The notes under the pieces are model-generated. The model saw only the letters and a list, made by a program, of their open reading frames with translations, ran no database searches and was not told the DNA's origin. A stretch of 64,000 nucleotides of DNA from Paenibacillus tritici (lineage in GTDB: Bacteria > Bacillota > Bacilli > Paenibacillales > Paenibacillaceae): NCBI RefSeq assembly GCF_013204885.1, contig NZ_JABMKX010000001.1:124001-188000 (forward strand), read 5' to 3'. A program made the translations under genes and the position numbers. The first letter of the stretch is position 1; each line of letters starts with the position of its first letter. Below, one piece after another: positions 25,844 to 34,163 of the stretch.

Positions 25844-26098
25844 AACCAAAGGGATAAATCCCTCCGAATCCGCCAAAAGCGGGCGGAGTGGTGAAACCAA
25901 AGGGATAAATCCCTCCGAATCCACCAAAAGTGGGCGGAGTGGATAAACCAAAGGGATAAATCCCTCCGGATCCGCCAAAAGCGGGCGGAGTGTAGAAACC
26001 AAAGGGATAAATCCCTCCGAATCCACCAAAAGTGGGCGGAGTGGTGAAACCAAGGGGATAAATCCCTCCGAATTCGCTAAAAGCGGGCGGAGTAGGGA
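25844..26098 (+). repeat. 51-bp tandem array, GGGATAAATCCC family, five units
   Basis: Units start at 25844, 25895, 25946, 25997 and 26048. Each has AACCAAAGGGATAAATCCC, then TCCGAATCC, GCCAAAAGCGGGCGGAGTG. The core matches the array at 14940. The linker matches the linker of the preceding GTGCAC array (CCAAAAGCGGGC versus CTAAAGTGGGC), so neighbouring families share linkers. Confidence 0.95.
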
Positions 26099-26149
26099 AT
26101 TCAGAGCGATAAAAGGATTGGATGAATAAATCGGATGACTTGCAGCACC

Positions 26150-26236
26150 GGAAATCCAAGGGTATAACGCCGGAAATCAAGGTTATACCGCCGGAAATCC
26201 ATGAGTATACCGCCGAAAGTCCAAGGGTTCACCGCC
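26150..26236 (+). repeat. 22-bp tandem array, four units
   Basis: Four units close to GGAAATCCAAGGGTATACCG followed by CC, of 21-22 bp each. Confidence 0.85.
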
Positions 26237-26263
26237 GTGACGACCAGCTTCAAATACAAATCT

Positions 26264-26294
26264 AAAAAAACCCCCGTCCGACAATGGACGGGGG
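26264..26294 (-). terminator. Terminator of rqcH
   Basis: On the minus strand a perfect 9-bp stem, CCCCCGTCC with GGACGGGGG, is followed by seven T residues. It lies 140 bp beyond the rqcH stop. Confidence 0.9.
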
Positions 26295-26434
26295 TCTTAA
26301 GGTTTGTAAGATTAGAGCTGTCCAGACAGCGATGCAGAGGGTTACCGGCGCAGCTATAGAAGGCACGATCAGAATTCCTTCGCAGTCAGTTGTCCTTCTG
26401 TGAGATCCGGCATGTGCCGACTGCGCCAGGAGTC

Positions 26435-28321
26435 TTAGCTCCGCAGAACATTCGGCAGATGCTTGATCCGCTCTTCATCCGGTGTGACGAACAGCGTCCG
26501 CTGATGATCATAGATGACGAAGCCGGGCTTCGCTCCGCTGGGCTTGCGGACATAACGGATCAGAGTGCAGTCAACCGGCACGCTGCTCGATTGCTTGGCC
26601 TGGCTGAAGTAGGCCGCAAGCTGTGCGGCTTCCTCCAGCGTGGCATCGCCGAATTCTTCGCTGCGGATCACCACATGCGAGCCTGGAATATCCTTGGTAT
26701 GCAGCCAGGTATCATTCGGAGAAGCCAGGCGGTTGGTGACATATTCATTTTGCAGATTGTTTTTGCCGACATAGATATCCACTCCTTCAGAGGAAGTGAA
26801 CACCTGCAGCGTGGGTCTGGCGGCCTTCTTTTTCTTTTTGCCTTTCTTGCTGCGGTCACGCAGGTAACCCTGACTGACCAGCTCCTCGCGGATCTCCTCA
26901 ATGTCATTCAGTGAGGCGTGGGCGAGCTGCTGGAGCAGCAGCTCCATGTAGGCAATCTCTTCATGTGTCCGCTGCACCTGCTCCCCGATCACCCGCAGGC
27001 TGTTCTTGTACTTGTTGTACTTCTTGAAATACCGCTGTGCATTGTCCGTAGGGCTTAGAAGCGGGTCCAGCGGAACGGTAATCTCCGCCTGGTCCTCATC
27101 ATAGTAGTTGACTAGCCTGGCTTCCTTGTCTCCCTTGTTCAGGGTGTGCAGGGAAGCGAACAGCAGCTCACCCCAGATTCGGAACTGGTCGGCATCCTGG
27201 GCTTCATCCAGATCCTTTTGCAGGTTGGCCAGCTTCTTGATGTTCTTGGCGCGCTCGTTGCTGAGGAAGCGGATGAGGTCGCTTACCCGCTGCTTGACGG
27301 TGTCCTTCTCTGCCTTGTCTCCGTAGTAATCCTCCAGGCACAGGCTGATGGAGCTGTAATGCTTCACATTCCCACCCATCACCCGCAGCGGAGTAGCAGA
27401 GAAGATTGGCTTACCCTTGGCATTCAGCCCGGTAACCGGGGAGAAGTCCTGCTTCCGGACAGGCTCCATTACGGAATCGAAGGCTTGCCATAGCTGCTCC
27501 GGCTTGTCGGTTCCGCTGGTGTATTCTTCAGCGGCTCCCCCAAGCTCCTTATAGCGGTGGACGATCTCGCCGGCGATCAGCGGACTCAGGCCGCTGAAGG
27601 CATGGACCAGCCACCCGGCCGGATCGGCTGAAGGAGAAGGTCCCCCGGAGCCGTCGGCCTTCGGAGCCTCCAGGGAGGCCAGCAGTCCTGCGATTTCGCC
27701 TTCGATCAGGTCTTCCTCCGGCTCCTCCGGGTGCTCGGCTGCATAGAGGGCCGCTTCTTCTGCCGCTGCCATCAGCGCGGTGAAGCCGGCCTTGCTGATC
27801 TCCAGCGGATTCAGCTTATGCTGCTGCGGAGGCTGTGTATAGGCGGCTCCAGGCATCACGACACGGTAGCTGCTGATCGACGGGGTAACATGATGAATCC
27901 CGTCGATAATTGTACCTGTGGACAACTCGGTCAGAATGATATTGCTGTGCCGTCCCATCAGTTCGATGATGATTTTTTTGGCGGAGACATCCCCCAGCTC
28001 GTCGCGGGTTCTGATGGTGATATGGATAATCCGCTCCAGGCCCACCTGGGTAATGCTCTCGATGGTCCCTCCCTCACAATGCTTGCGCATCAGCATGCAG
28101 AACATCGGCGCTTCGGCCGGGTTGATGCTGCTTCTCTCGGTCAGATGGAGCCGGGGATAGGTCGGGTTGGCGGACAGCATCAGCTTGCCGCCTCCGCCTG
28201 CACCGCGGAGCGTGAAGATTAGGTCATGTGTGCTGGGTTGATATATTTTGCCGACGCGTGCACCGATGAAGGGCTGAAGCTCATGCACGATCGCTTGGGT
28301 AACAATGCCGTCTAATGCCAT
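26435..28321 (-). CDS. rqcH: Rqc2 homolog RqcH (NFACT family)
   Basis: Protein of 628 residues with NFACT-N (MALDGIVTQAIVHELQPFIG onward), a central coiled-coil/HhH region (about 300-470) and NFACT-R (VDIYVGKNNLQNEYVTNRLA). RqcH binds obstructed 50S subunits carrying peptidyl-tRNA and adds C-terminal alanine tails that mark the chain for degradation. The Asp-Arg pair needed for tailing in Bacillus subtilis appears as Glu96-Arg97 (GLERI), a conservative change. A Lys-rich stretch (KKGKKKKKAA) lies before NFACT-R. The ATG follows AGGAG. It is divergent from the Ca2+-ATPase gene, the same pair as yloA-yloB. Confidence 0.93.
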   Translation of the reverse strand: MALDGIVTQAIVHELQPFIGARVGKIYQPSTHDLIFTLRGAGGGGKLMLSANPTYPRLHLTERSSINPAEAPMFCMLMRKHCEGGTIESITQVGLERIIHITIRTRDELGDVSAKKIIIELMGRHSNIILTELSTGTIIDGIHHVTPSISSYRVVMPGAAYTQPPQQHKLNPLEISKAGFTALMAAAEEAALYAAEHPEEPEEDLIEGEIAGLLASLEAPKADGSGGPSPSADPAGWLVHAFSGLSPLIAGEIVHRYKELGGAAEEYTSGTDKPEQLWQAFDSVMEPVRKQDFSPVTGLNAKGKPIFSATPLRVMGGNVKHYSSISLCLEDYYGDKAEKDTVKQRVSDLIRFLSNERAKNIKKLANLQKDLDEAQDADQFRIWGELLFASLHTLNKGDKEARLVNYYDEDQAEITVPLDPLLSPTDNAQRYFKKYNKYKNSLRVIGEQVQRTHEEIAYMELLLQQLAHASLNDIEEIREELVSQGYLRDRSKKGKKKKKAARPTLQVFTSSEGVDIYVGKNNLQNEYVTNRLASPNDTWLHTKDIPGSHVVIRSEEFGDATLEEAAQLAAYFSQAKQSSSVPVDCTLIRYVRKPSGAKPGFVIYDHQRTLFVTPDEERIKHLPNVLRS

Positions 28322-28509
28322 GATAAAGTTCTCCTGTCGCCTAATAATAAAGTACTCCCTCTATGATGCCACACTTTCACCGGTTCGCGCAAAAGGAAGC
28401 CGCCGGCGGTGATATTTTGGGACGACCATGAATACACTTGGACATGAACAGGTGGAAAAGCTGTGCGCCGCCGGAAGTCAAGAAACGACCGGGAGGGGAA
28501 AGATTAGTC

Positions 28510-31320
28510 ATGGAACAAAAAAGCTGGCACCGGCTCGGTGCTGAGGAGCTGCAGGAGATGTTCGGCGTTCATCCGGGAACGGGCCTGAACGCCGAGGACG
28601 CCGCCGCAAGACGCAAAGAGAGCGGGTACAATGAGCTGTCTGAGGGCAAAAGGGTATCCCCCTTTACGCTGCTGCTCAATCAGTTCAAGGATTTCATGGT
28701 ACTGGTGCTGATGGGTGCGACACTGGTATCCGGCCTACTTGGCGAATATCTTGACGCGATTACGATTGTTGCCATTATTCTGCTTAACGGGGTGCTCGGG
28801 TTCGTGCAGGAGTTCCGCGCCGAGCGTTCACTGAGGGCGCTGAAGCAGCTCTCCGCACCTACCGCCAAGGTGCTGCGCGGCGGGAAGCAGGAGGTGCTCC
28901 CGGCCAAAATGCTGGTTCCCGGAGATATTGTCCTGCTGGAGAGCGGGGACCGGATTCCGGCGGATATCCGCTGGCTGCAGTGCAGCGGGATCTATGCCGA
29001 AGAGTCGGCGCTGACGGGGGAATCCCTTCCTGTCTCCAAGCATGCCACCGCCATTCATGCCGAAGACATTCCGCTGGGCGACCAGAAGAACATCGGCTTC
29101 ATGGGTACGATGGTGAACCGGGGGACCGGCCGGGGAGTCGTCATCCGCACGGGTATGGCTACCGAGATGGGCAAGATTGCCGATCTGATCCAGAATACCG
29201 AATCTCAGGAGACTCCGCTGCAGCACCGTCTGGAGCAGCTCGGCAAGATTCTGATCTACGTCTCGCTGGGGCTTACCATTGTCGTGGTCCTGGCAGGAAT
29301 TCTGCATGGACAGCCGGCGACAGCGATGTTCCTGGCAGGCGTAAGTCTGGCAGTGGCGGCGATCCCCGAAGGCCTTCCCGCGATTGTGACGATTGCGCTC
29401 GCTCTGGGGGTCCAGCGGATGATCAAACGCAAAGCAATTGTCCGCAAGCTGCCATCGGTAGAGACCCTGGGCTGCGCCTCCGTAATCTGCTCGGATAAGA
29501 CGGGAACGCTCACCCAGAACAAAATGACAGTCACACAGGTGTGGAACGCGGGGCGGACGTTCGAGGTATCAGGAGAGGGATATGCTCCGGTGGGGAATGT
29601 AATGCAGAAGGGCAGGGCCGTTGATCTGAAAAACGACCAGAGCCTCCGGCGCATGCTCCAGGTGGGGGCACTTTGCAGCAACGCAGAGATCTATGAAAGC
29701 ATCCCCGAGACACGCGGCAAAAAGAAAGGCAAAGGGGCCGATGCGGATAAAGGGGCGAAAGCGGAGCCTGTCTGGGAACTGAAAGGCGATCCGACCGAAG
29801 GTGCGCTGGTGGCCTTGTCCGCCAAAATGGGGCTGACCGCCCAATCCCTTGCTGTGACCTATACCCGGGAAACGGAGTTTCCATTCGATTCCGAGCGTAA
29901 GCTGATGTCGGTCATTGTGAATCATCCCGGCGGGCGGATGATCTGCACCAAAGGCGCACCCGATGTGCTGCTGAATTGCTGCACTTATATGCTGTGGGAG
30001 GGCGGTGTTGTTCCCTGCACGCCGACCTTGCGGCAGAAGGTGCTGGAGGCCAATGAAAAGATGGCTTCAGGTGCGCTGCGCGTGCTCGGAATGGCTTACC
30101 GTGACATGCGCAGCGGAGAGGTCGCGGGGAGCGAGAAGGAAGCAGAGAGCCAGCTTGTCTTCGTAGGGCTGGCCGGAATGATTGATCCCCCGCGCAAAGA
30201 AGTGCGCGATGCGATCAGCGTCACCCGCCGGGCCGGAATCAAGACAGTAATGATTACCGGCGACCATGGAACCACCGCAGAGGCCATTGCCCATCAGCTC
30301 GGCATTCTGCAGCGCGGCGGCACGGTCCTGACCGGCACCCAGCTTACCCGGATGGACGACGATGCGCTGGATAAAGTATCGGACAGCGTCTTCGTGTATG
30401 CGAGAGTATCGCCGGAGCATAAGCTGCGGATTGTGAAGTCGCTGCAGCGCCACGGCCATGTCGTAGCGATGACCGGCGATGGTGTCAACGATGCGCCTGC
30501 GATCAAGGCAGCTGATATCGGAATCTCGATGGGCATCACCGGCACGGATGTCACCAAAGAGGCTTCATCCCTGATCCTCGGGGATGATAACTTCTCGACC
30601 ATCGTGGCGGCGATTGAAGAAGGCCGGAATATCTATGAGAATATCCGCAAGTTCATCCGCTACCTGCTGGCCTCGAATGTCGGCGAGATTCTGACCATGT
30701 TCTTCGCCATGATGCTGGGGCTGCCGCTGCCGCTGGTGCCGATCCAGATTCTCTGGGTCAACCTGGTGACGGACGGTCTGCCCGCTATGGCGCTGGGGGT
30801 AGACCAGCCGGAGAAGGATTTGATGGAGCATAAGCCGCGCGGGGCGAAGGAGAATATTTTTGCCCGGAGACTGGGCTGGAAGATTGTCAGCCGCGGACTG
30901 CTGATCGGCCTCTGCACCCTGGCCGCCTTCTGGCTGACCCTGCGGACCGATCCGGGCAGCGCACAGCAGTTAGTCCGTGCGCAGTCGGTAGCTTTTGCCA
31001 CACTGGTTATGGCCCAGCTCATTCACGTATTTGACTGCCGCAGCTCAAGGTCGGTATTCTACCGGAACCCGTTCCAGAACAAATATCTGGTCCTGGCTGT
31101 CCTGTCCTCTGTCGTGTTGATGCTCGCTGTGATGTACCTGCCTGTGCTTCAGCCTGTATTCAAGACCGTTCCGCTCAGCTTCCGTGAATGGTGTCTGGTG
31201 CTGGTGATGGCCGGTATCCCTACCTTCCTGATGGGGGCGGGCAGTGTCTGGGGCGGCATGAAGAACCGCAGCCGCAGCGGCGGAGGCCAAATGATAAAAA
31301 GTACAAAGTTTTCAGCATAA
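28510..31320 (+). CDS. yloB: P-type Ca2+-transporting ATPase (type IIA)
   Basis: Protein of 936 residues from the ATG at 28510, chosen because GGGAGGGG lies about 11 nt upstream; the frame is open 24 codons further. Hallmarks: TGES in the actuator domain, DKTGTLTQNK with phosphorylated Asp329, TGDGVNDAPAIK in the P domain, and the ion-site motifs AAIPEGLPA and WVNLVTDGLPA, all of SERCA/PacL type. It expels Ca2+ using ATP. A Lys-rich insert (RGKKKGKGADADKGAK) lies in the N domain. The equivalent Bacillus subtilis YloB is made during sporulation. Short spacing to divergent rqcH leaves about 190 bp for both promoters. Confidence 0.93.
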   Translation: MEQKSWHRLGAEELQEMFGVHPGTGLNAEDAAARRKESGYNELSEGKRVSPFTLLLNQFKDFMVLVLMGATLVSGLLGEYLDAITIVAIILLNGVLGFVQEFRAERSLRALKQLSAPTAKVLRGGKQEVLPAKMLVPGDIVLLESGDRIPADIRWLQCSGIYAEESALTGESLPVSKHATAIHAEDIPLGDQKNIGFMGTMVNRGTGRGVVIRTGMATEMGKIADLIQNTESQETPLQHRLEQLGKILIYVSLGLTIVVVLAGILHGQPATAMFLAGVSLAVAAIPEGLPAIVTIALALGVQRMIKRKAIVRKLPSVETLGCASVICSDKTGTLTQNKMTVTQVWNAGRTFEVSGEGYAPVGNVMQKGRAVDLKNDQSLRRMLQVGALCSNAEIYESIPETRGKKKGKGADADKGAKAEPVWELKGDPTEGALVALSAKMGLTAQSLAVTYTRETEFPFDSERKLMSVIVNHPGGRMICTKGAPDVLLNCCTYMLWEGGVVPCTPTLRQKVLEANEKMASGALRVLGMAYRDMRSGEVAGSEKEAESQLVFVGLAGMIDPPRKEVRDAISVTRRAGIKTVMITGDHGTTAEAIAHQLGILQRGGTVLTGTQLTRMDDDALDKVSDSVFVYARVSPEHKLRIVKSLQRHGHVVAMTGDGVNDAPAIKAADIGISMGITGTDVTKEASSLILGDDNFSTIVAAIEEGRNIYENIRKFIRYLLASNVGEILTMFFAMMLGLPLPLVPIQILWVNLVTDGLPAMALGVDQPEKDLMEHKPRGAKENIFARRLGWKIVSRGLLIGLCTLAAFWLTLRTDPGSAQQLVRAQSVAFATLVMAQLIHVFDCRSSRSVFYRNPFQNKYLVLAVLSSVVLMLAVMYLPVLQPVFKTVPLSFREWCLVLVMAGIPTFLMGAGSVWGGMKNRSRSGGGQMIKSTKFSA

Positions 31321-31434
31321 AATGAATAGCATCTCCCCGCTTCTATAAGGTATGCTGGTTTCACTGAGAAGCTTGGTTTATGATGAATCAGGTTTGTGTT
31401 GAGGCTGATATTACTTATAGGAGTGGACCTGACA

Positions 31435-32271
31435 ATGGAATTCACAAAAATGCACGGATTAGGCAATGATTTTATTATCGTATTCGGTGAGGATGAGCTG
31501 CCGGGCAACGCCCCGGAGCTGGCAGTTACGCTGTGCAACCGGTTCTTCGGCATCGGCGCAGACGGACTGGTGTACATTCTGCCCTCGCAGCGCGGCGATT
31601 ACATGATGCGTATCATGAATTCCGACGGCTCTGAAGCGGAGCAATGCGGCAATGCGATCCGCTGCGTATCCAAATACGTATATGAGCATGGTCTGGTGGA
31701 GTCCGAGCAGCTTGTCATTGAAACCATCGGTGCCGGAGAACAGAAGGTAACCCTGAAAGTAACAGACGGGGTAGTAGAGAGCGTGACGGTGGATATGGGC
31801 GAGCCGGTCCTGTCGGGACTGCAGATTCCTGTCGCCATCGACGCTGAGCCTGTGCTGAACCATCCGATTGAAGCGGACGGAACAGAGTTCAACTTCACGG
31901 CGGTCTCGATGGGCAATCCCCATGCGGTCATCTATGTGGACGATGCGGTCTCCTTCGATCTTGGCACATGGGGACCGAAGCTAGAGGTTCACCCGCTCTT
32001 CCCGCGTAAAGTGAATGTGGAGTTCGCCACCGTGGTTAACCGCGGACATGTGGACATGCGTGTCTGGGAACGTGGTGCCGGACCTACTCTGGCCTGCGGA
32101 ACAGGAGCCTGCGCGACCCTGGTCTCCTCCGTGCTGAACGGAGTGACGGACCGTTCGGCGGTAATCAGCCTGAAGGGCGGCGACCTGTTCATTGAATGGA
32201 ATGAGGAAGACAACCATGTATATATGACCGGTCCTGCACAGGTTGTATACACAGGCTCGGTGGATGTCTGA
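31435..32271 (+). CDS. dapF: Diaminopimelate epimerase
   Basis: Protein of 278 residues from the ATG at 31435 (AGGAG about 11 nt upstream). It converts LL- to meso-diaminopimelate for lysine and peptidoglycan synthesis. The two catalytic cysteines are present: Cys71 in AEQCGNAIRC and Cys221 in LACGTGACA. FTKMHGLGNDFI at the N-terminus is the family signature. It is a single gene followed by a strong terminator. meso-DAP is the cross-link residue in this kind of cell wall, and the class A PBP in this window acts further down the same pathway. Confidence 0.97.
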   Translation: MEFTKMHGLGNDFIIVFGEDELPGNAPELAVTLCNRFFGIGADGLVYILPSQRGDYMMRIMNSDGSEAEQCGNAIRCVSKYVYEHGLVESEQLVIETIGAGEQKVTLKVTDGVVESVTVDMGEPVLSGLQIPVAIDAEPVLNHPIEADGTEFNFTAVSMGNPHAVIYVDDAVSFDLGTWGPKLEVHPLFPRKVNVEFATVVNRGHVDMRVWERGAGPTLACGTGACATLVSSVLNGVTDRSAVISLKGGDLFIEWNEEDNHVYMTGPAQVVYTGSVDV

Positions 32272-32302
32272 ACCGTTATAGATCCATAACCGCATATTCA
32301 GA

Positions 32303-32337
32303 ATGCCCCGCGAGCCGGTAGCTTGCGGGGCATTTTT
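32303..32337 (+). terminator. Terminator of dapF
   Basis: ATGCCCCGCGAGC (32303-32315) pairs with the mirror at 32321-32333 with one mismatch and is followed by five T residues. Confidence 0.9.
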
Positions 32338-32344
32338 ATTGAAA

Positions 32345-32395
32345 TAGAAGCAAACGGGCAACGTCCTTTATGAGGACGTTGCCCGTTTGCTTCTA
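32345..32395. repeat. Perfect 23-bp inverted repeat with 5-bp loop
   Basis: Arms at 32345-32367 and 32373-32395 match without mismatch; the loop is TTATG. No T run follows on either side, so it is not a standard terminator. It lies between the dapF terminator and the germination operon. Confidence 0.9.
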
Positions 32396-32486
32396 CCTGT
32401 TCGTCTTATGGCAGGCCGGCCGAATAATGGCAGGGATATCCGCAAATAATAGAATTTTGGATGAATCAGGAAGGGATGAAGCGGAG

Positions 32487-34163
32487 ATGAAGTCAGGGGC
32501 AAACCGAAAAGCGCAGGCACCAGGAACAGGCTCCGCAGCGGGCCAACCGCCAGGCAGTGCCCCTCTGGGCCTGGCGGATACCGTAGCCCAAAGTCTGATC
32601 AACCTTCAGACCGAGCTTGGCGGCAGCCCGGATCTCAAGATCCGCAGAATCCGGCTTGGCGGAGACAGCCGGATAGAAGCGGCTGCAGTTCATCTCAGCG
32701 GGCTGGCGGATACTGTGGCGGTGAATGAATTCGTAATAGGGTCCCTGCTGGACAATACGGATGACCTGCTCCGGGACAAGCAAGAGGACGGCGCCGGTGC
32801 TTCCCGTGAACAATCTCCGCTTCCGCAGGTCATCCTAAGCCGCGCCCTCGCCATCGGCGACGCGGTTCTTCAGGAGGAATGGAAGGAGATTATGCTGGCC
32901 ATTCTCTCCGGGGACACGGCAATCCTGATGGAGGGCTGCCTCGAAGCCATCATTTGTGATACCAGGGGCGGTGAACAGCGGGCCGTCAGCGAGCCCTCTT
33001 CCCAGCTTGTGGTCCGGGGGCCGAAGGACGGGTTCGTCGAGTCGGTGGCTACGAATATTTCCCTGATCCGCCGCAGAATCAAATCCTCCAAGCTGCACCT
33101 GGAGGTAATGAAGATCGGTTCAGAGACACACACTCATGTGGCCCTGATGTACATGAAGGGAGTGGCCGGGGAAGATCTGGTCCAGGAGGTCAGAGAGCGC
33201 CTGCGTAAGATTACCTTGAATGAGGTGCTGGAGTCGGGATTTATTGAAGAGCTGATCCAGGACAAGACGTTCACGCCGTTTCCTACTATATACAACTCCG
33301 AACGGCCCGATGTGGCTGCAGGCAATCTGCTTGAAGGCCGGGTGGTGATTATTGTGGACGGTACCCCGTTTGTTCTGATTCTTCCGGCGGTCTTTACGCA
33401 GTTTTTTCAGTCTGCCGAGGATTATTCCCAGCGGTTTGATATAGCCATCTTGATGCGTCTGGTACGTTATGTGAGCTTCCTTGTCCTGATTCTGGGTCCT
33501 TCGGTGTATCTCGCGCTGACCACCTATCACTATGAGATGATTCCGACCACGCTGCTGATTAATCTGCTCTCCCAGCGGGAGAATGTTCCCTTCCCGGCTT
33601 TTGTAGAGCTGCTGCTGATGGAGACGGCCTTTGAAATTCTGCGTGAAGCCGGGGTGCGTATGCCGCGCGCCATCGGGCAGACGGTATCTGTGGTCGGAGC
33701 GCTGATTCTGGGAACGGCGGTAGTGGAGGCCGGAATAATCGCACCTATCATGGTTATCGTAGTGGCGTTGACCGGGATTGCCAGCTTTGCCATTCCGGCG
33801 TATAACATGGCGATTGCCGGCAGAATTATCCGGTTTGCTTTTCTGATTCTGGCGAGTTTATTCGGCTTCTACGGAATTACACTGGGACTGATTGTATTTG
33901 TGGCCCACATGAACAGCCTGCGTTCTTTCGGCGTACCCTACCTGTTCCCCTTCGTACCTCTCTCTGTCAACGGGCAGAAGGATACCATTCTCAGACTCCC
34001 GCTCTGGATCGTAGGGCGTGACAAAACACCGAAGCAGATGAGTAAGGAGCTGCCGGAGTATATGCAGTTAACCACAGGCCATGACGAGCAGCTGCCCCCG
34101 CTCATTCTCAAGAATGATACTCCTGCAAGTCGGGGGATGGAGGGGGAGAATGATGAGAAATAG
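32487..34163 (+). CDS. gerA: Spore germination protein, GerA family (A subunit)
   Basis: Protein of 558 residues from the ATG at 32487, chosen for AGGAAGGG 11 nt upstream; the frame is open a further 39 codons, into the inverted repeat. The family pattern is present: soluble N-terminal domain (SPDLKIRRIRLGG through GTPFVLILPAVF), then five to six membrane segments with LLSQRENVPFPAFVELLLME and a C-terminal hydrophilic tail. GerA proteins form, with B and C subunits, the germinant receptor of the spore inner membrane. Which germinant is sensed cannot be told. Probable sigma-G control is from family knowledge, not from a promoter I can show. Confidence 0.92.
   Translation: MKSGANRKAQAPGTGSAAGQPPGSAPLGLADTVAQSLINLQTELGGSPDLKIRRIRLGGDSRIEAAAVHLSGLADTVAVNEFVIGSLLDNTDDLLRDKQEDGAGASREQSPLPQVILSRALAIGDAVLQEEWKEIMLAILSGDTAILMEGCLEAIICDTRGGEQRAVSEPSSQLVVRGPKDGFVESVATNISLIRRRIKSSKLHLEVMKIGSETHTHVALMYMKGVAGEDLVQEVRERLRKITLNEVLESGFIEELIQDKTFTPFPTIYNSERPDVAAGNLLEGRVVIIVDGTPFVLILPAVFTQFFQSAEDYSQRFDIAILMRLVRYVSFLVLILGPSVYLALTTYHYEMIPTTLLINLLSQRENVPFPAFVELLLMETAFEILREAGVRMPRAIGQTVSVVGALILGTAVVEAGIIAPIMVIVVALTGIASFAIPAYNMAIAGRIIRFAFLILASLFGFYGITLGLIVFVAHMNSLRSFGVPYLFPFVPLSVNGQKDTILRLPLWIVGRDKTPKQMSKELPEYMQLTTGHDEQLPPLILKNDTPASRGMEGENDEK

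Larger units (their letters stand above)
25118..26434. other. Gene-free block of 1.3 kb made of several tandem repeats
   Basis: No gene with a ribosome binding site is seen. In order it holds a hexanucleotide array, an 11-bp array, two 51-bp arrays, a 22-bp array and the rqcH terminator. The last 140 bp before the rqcH stop shows nothing recognisable. Long open frames on the minus strand (up to 286 codons) come from stop-free repeat units and have no ribosome binding site. Confidence 0.85.

Noticed and set aside
25491..26098. CRISPR array
   Set aside because: Units are contiguous 51-bp tandem repeats with slowly diverging linkers; there are no unique spacers and no cas genes nearby.
25320..26180. 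Minus-strand protein of 286 residues
   Set aside because: Repeat-derived, TTG start without ribosome binding site, and a second minus-strand frame is equally open.
31336..31376. Fifth copy of the dispersed element before dapF
   Set aside because: CCCGCTTCT and AGAAGCTTGGT resemble the ends and can pair, but the inner stem is missing; too weak to count.
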